In this document: piece by piece, positions 63,033 through 64,000 of the stretch
Numbering within the stretch: position 1 is the first letter of the stretch
How the letters are laid out: each line of letters opens with the position of its first letter
Assembly (NCBI RefSeq): GCF_904846035.1
Contig: NZ_CAJGYT010000001.1
Coordinates: 1,922,001 to 1,986,000 of the forward strand
Source: Psychrobacter aestuarii
GTDB lineage: Bacteria > Pseudomonadota > Gammaproteobacteria > Pseudomonadales > Moraxellaceae
Length of the DNA: 64,000 nucleotides
Direction of reading: 5' to 3'
Program-made: the position numbers and the translations under genes
Notes under the pieces: model-generated
The model's input: only the letters and a program-made list of their open reading frames with translations
What the model was told of the DNA's origin: nothing
Databases searched by the model: none

Positions 63033-64000
63033 ATGAAAAAAAATCACGCCCTCATGATGGCACTCTCCGCACTCAGCGCAGGCTTTTTAATCAGCTGCGC
63101 CAAGCCCGCCGAAAAGCCAGAGAAAAATGCAGACGCGCAAGCCGACAGCCAAAACGTCGATACCAAAACAGACACGAGCGCCGCTACTGCTGACAGCCAG
63201 CCAACCATTCAAGCGGCGGACATCAGCCCTGAAGCCGAAGCGGCGTATCTCAAGCACGTCGCCAATGATTTGGTGATTCCCGCTTATGCCGATGCCGCTA
63301 AACAAAGCGAAGCTTTAAACACCTTAGCGCAAAAACACTGCCAGAGTGCGCCTGTCTCAGGTGAGGCGCTAGAGGCACTGCGCGCACAGTGGCTGGTCTT
63401 AGCGCAAGCGTGGGCAAATGCGGAGATGATTCACTTTGGTCCTGCGACCGAGAGCATGAACAATCTGTATATCAACTACTACCCCGACGAGCGCGGCTTG
63501 GTACACAGCGGCGTCGCCGATTTGATTAGCGCCAATCCAAGTCTGACTGCCGATGCGCTCGCCAATGAAAGCGCCATTGTCCAAGGCGTGCCAGGATTGG
63601 AAGAAGTGCTGTACAGTAATGACAGCCTAGACGCTGGGCAGTGCGCCTATGTGATGAGCGCAAGCCAAGCACTACAGACGCGCCTACAAAGCATCACCGA
63701 CAACTGGCAACAAAACGCCAGCAAGCTCTTAGCGATTGATGAGACCAAAGACAACGACATGGGCTTAAACCAATGGATGAACTCCTTGCTGTCCTTGGTT
63801 GAAACCATGAAGTCCAGCGCTATTGAGCAGCCGCTTGGCTTAAACGGCAAGAGTAAAGGGCACGTGCCAGCAGCAACAGCAGGTGAAAGCCGCGCCATCA
63901 TCAATGCCAAAGTCGCCGCGCTAAATACTGCCTTGACCGACCCTGTATTGACCGCCATGCTGAGCAGTAATAACAGCCAAATCGGCAATGACCTATCGAC
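63033..64000 (+). CDS. Second imelysin-family lipoprotein (partial, runs off the window)
   Basis: ATG 63033 begins MKKNHALMMALSALSAGFLI followed by S-C22, a lipoprotein signal peptide. The frame stays open to the window end (322 codons). A Lys/Asp/Ala-rich linker precedes an imelysin-like helical domain with QWLVLAQAWANAEMIHFGPA. The motif position reads G-V-P-G-L-E-E-V-L-Y, with proline replacing the histidine of GxHxxE, as in the second imelysin of comparable Pseudomonas operons. It is the third gene of the Fur-preceded cassette. The C-terminus is not visible. Confidence 0.85.
   Translation, partial: MKKNHALMMALSALSAGFLISCAKPAEKPEKNADAQADSQNVDTKTDTSAATADSQPTIQAADISPEAEAAYLKHVANDLVIPAYADAAKQSEALNTLAQKHCQSAPVSGEALEALRAQWLVLAQAWANAEMIHFGPATESMNNLYINYYPDERGLVHSGVADLISANPSLTADALANESAIVQGVPGLEEVLYSNDSLDAGQCAYVMSASQALQTRLQSITDNWQQNASKLLAIDETKDNDMGLNQWMNSLLSLVETMKSSAIEQPLGLNGKSKGHVPAATAGESRAIINAKVAALNTALTDPVLTAMLSSNNSQIGNDLS

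Noticed and set aside
62842..63036. 64-codon ORF across the right end of the MITE
   Set aside because: It begins inside the element, overlaps the second imelysin start and has no ribosome binding site.

Overview
The window looks like chromosomal DNA of a Gammaproteobacterium in the Moraxellaceae, most like Psychrobacter. This rests on gene content: the PilG-PilH-PilI-PilJ-PilK-ChpA-ChpB-ChpC twitching chemosensory cluster of Pseudomonadales, a CcmABCDE block, a MetNIQ importer, MinCDE, a FadE-type acyl-CoA dehydrogenase, and no flagellar genes. The genus is an inference. No rRNA, tRNA or CRISPR array was recognised.

Layout. Positions 60-2069 are a conspicuously AT-rich cassette (sampled lines about 25-30% G+C, many AGA Arg and ATA Ile codons). 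It holds a DUF262 (ParB/GmrS-like) gene and a HEPN-RNase-like gene behind their own promoter and a dyad that could be an operator. This is the one clear accessory region and the best candidate for an undescribed, probably anti-phage, system. Positions 2207-4215 carry three small lipoprotein genes, one of them a pseudogene with a stop codon exactly at the lipobox cysteine. Positions 4572-15332 hold YbaN-like and YeiH-like membrane proteins, the divergent LysR regulator of the YeiH gene, a UspA protein, a giant M16C (PreP-like) protease, two Nudix hydrolases, an SDR oxidoreductase and an MpaB/DUF2236 protein. Positions 15491-25972 hold NhaA, two TSUP permeases, a dicarboxylate/amino-acid symporter, FadE, RadC and CoaBC, the last with a His/Asp-rich insert. 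Positions 25980-31216 hold a deacetylase-family protein, a YbjN-like protein and CcmABCDE. Positions 31332-39576 hold an aldo/keto reductase, MetQ-MetI-MetN, a two-component pair with an unusual kinase insert and an orphan membrane-fusion lipoprotein.

Positions 40112-52856 are the complete Chp chemosensory operon controlling type IV pili. Receptor PilJ feeds the multi-Hpt kinase ChpA through the CheW-like proteins PilI and ChpC. PilG and PilH are the response regulators, and PilK and ChpB are the methyltransferase and methylesterase. PilJ here has almost no periplasmic domain. Several intercistronic gaps contain hairpins, two of them identical. After a cytochrome b561 gene come MinE, MinD and MinC (MinC set apart by 284 bp), a protein with a voltage-sensor-like membrane domain, a PlsC-type acyltransferase and an OmpA-family lipoprotein.

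The right end (59293 onward) is a Fur-box-preceded periplasmic iron cassette: imelysin lipoprotein, di-heme DUF1111 lipoprotein, and a second imelysin cut by the window edge. A 169-bp MITE-like element with perfect terminal inverted repeats sits between the last two genes.

Starts were chosen by ribosome binding site and by fit to the protein family, and often differ from the longest open frame. Family names come from motif recognition, not from database searches.
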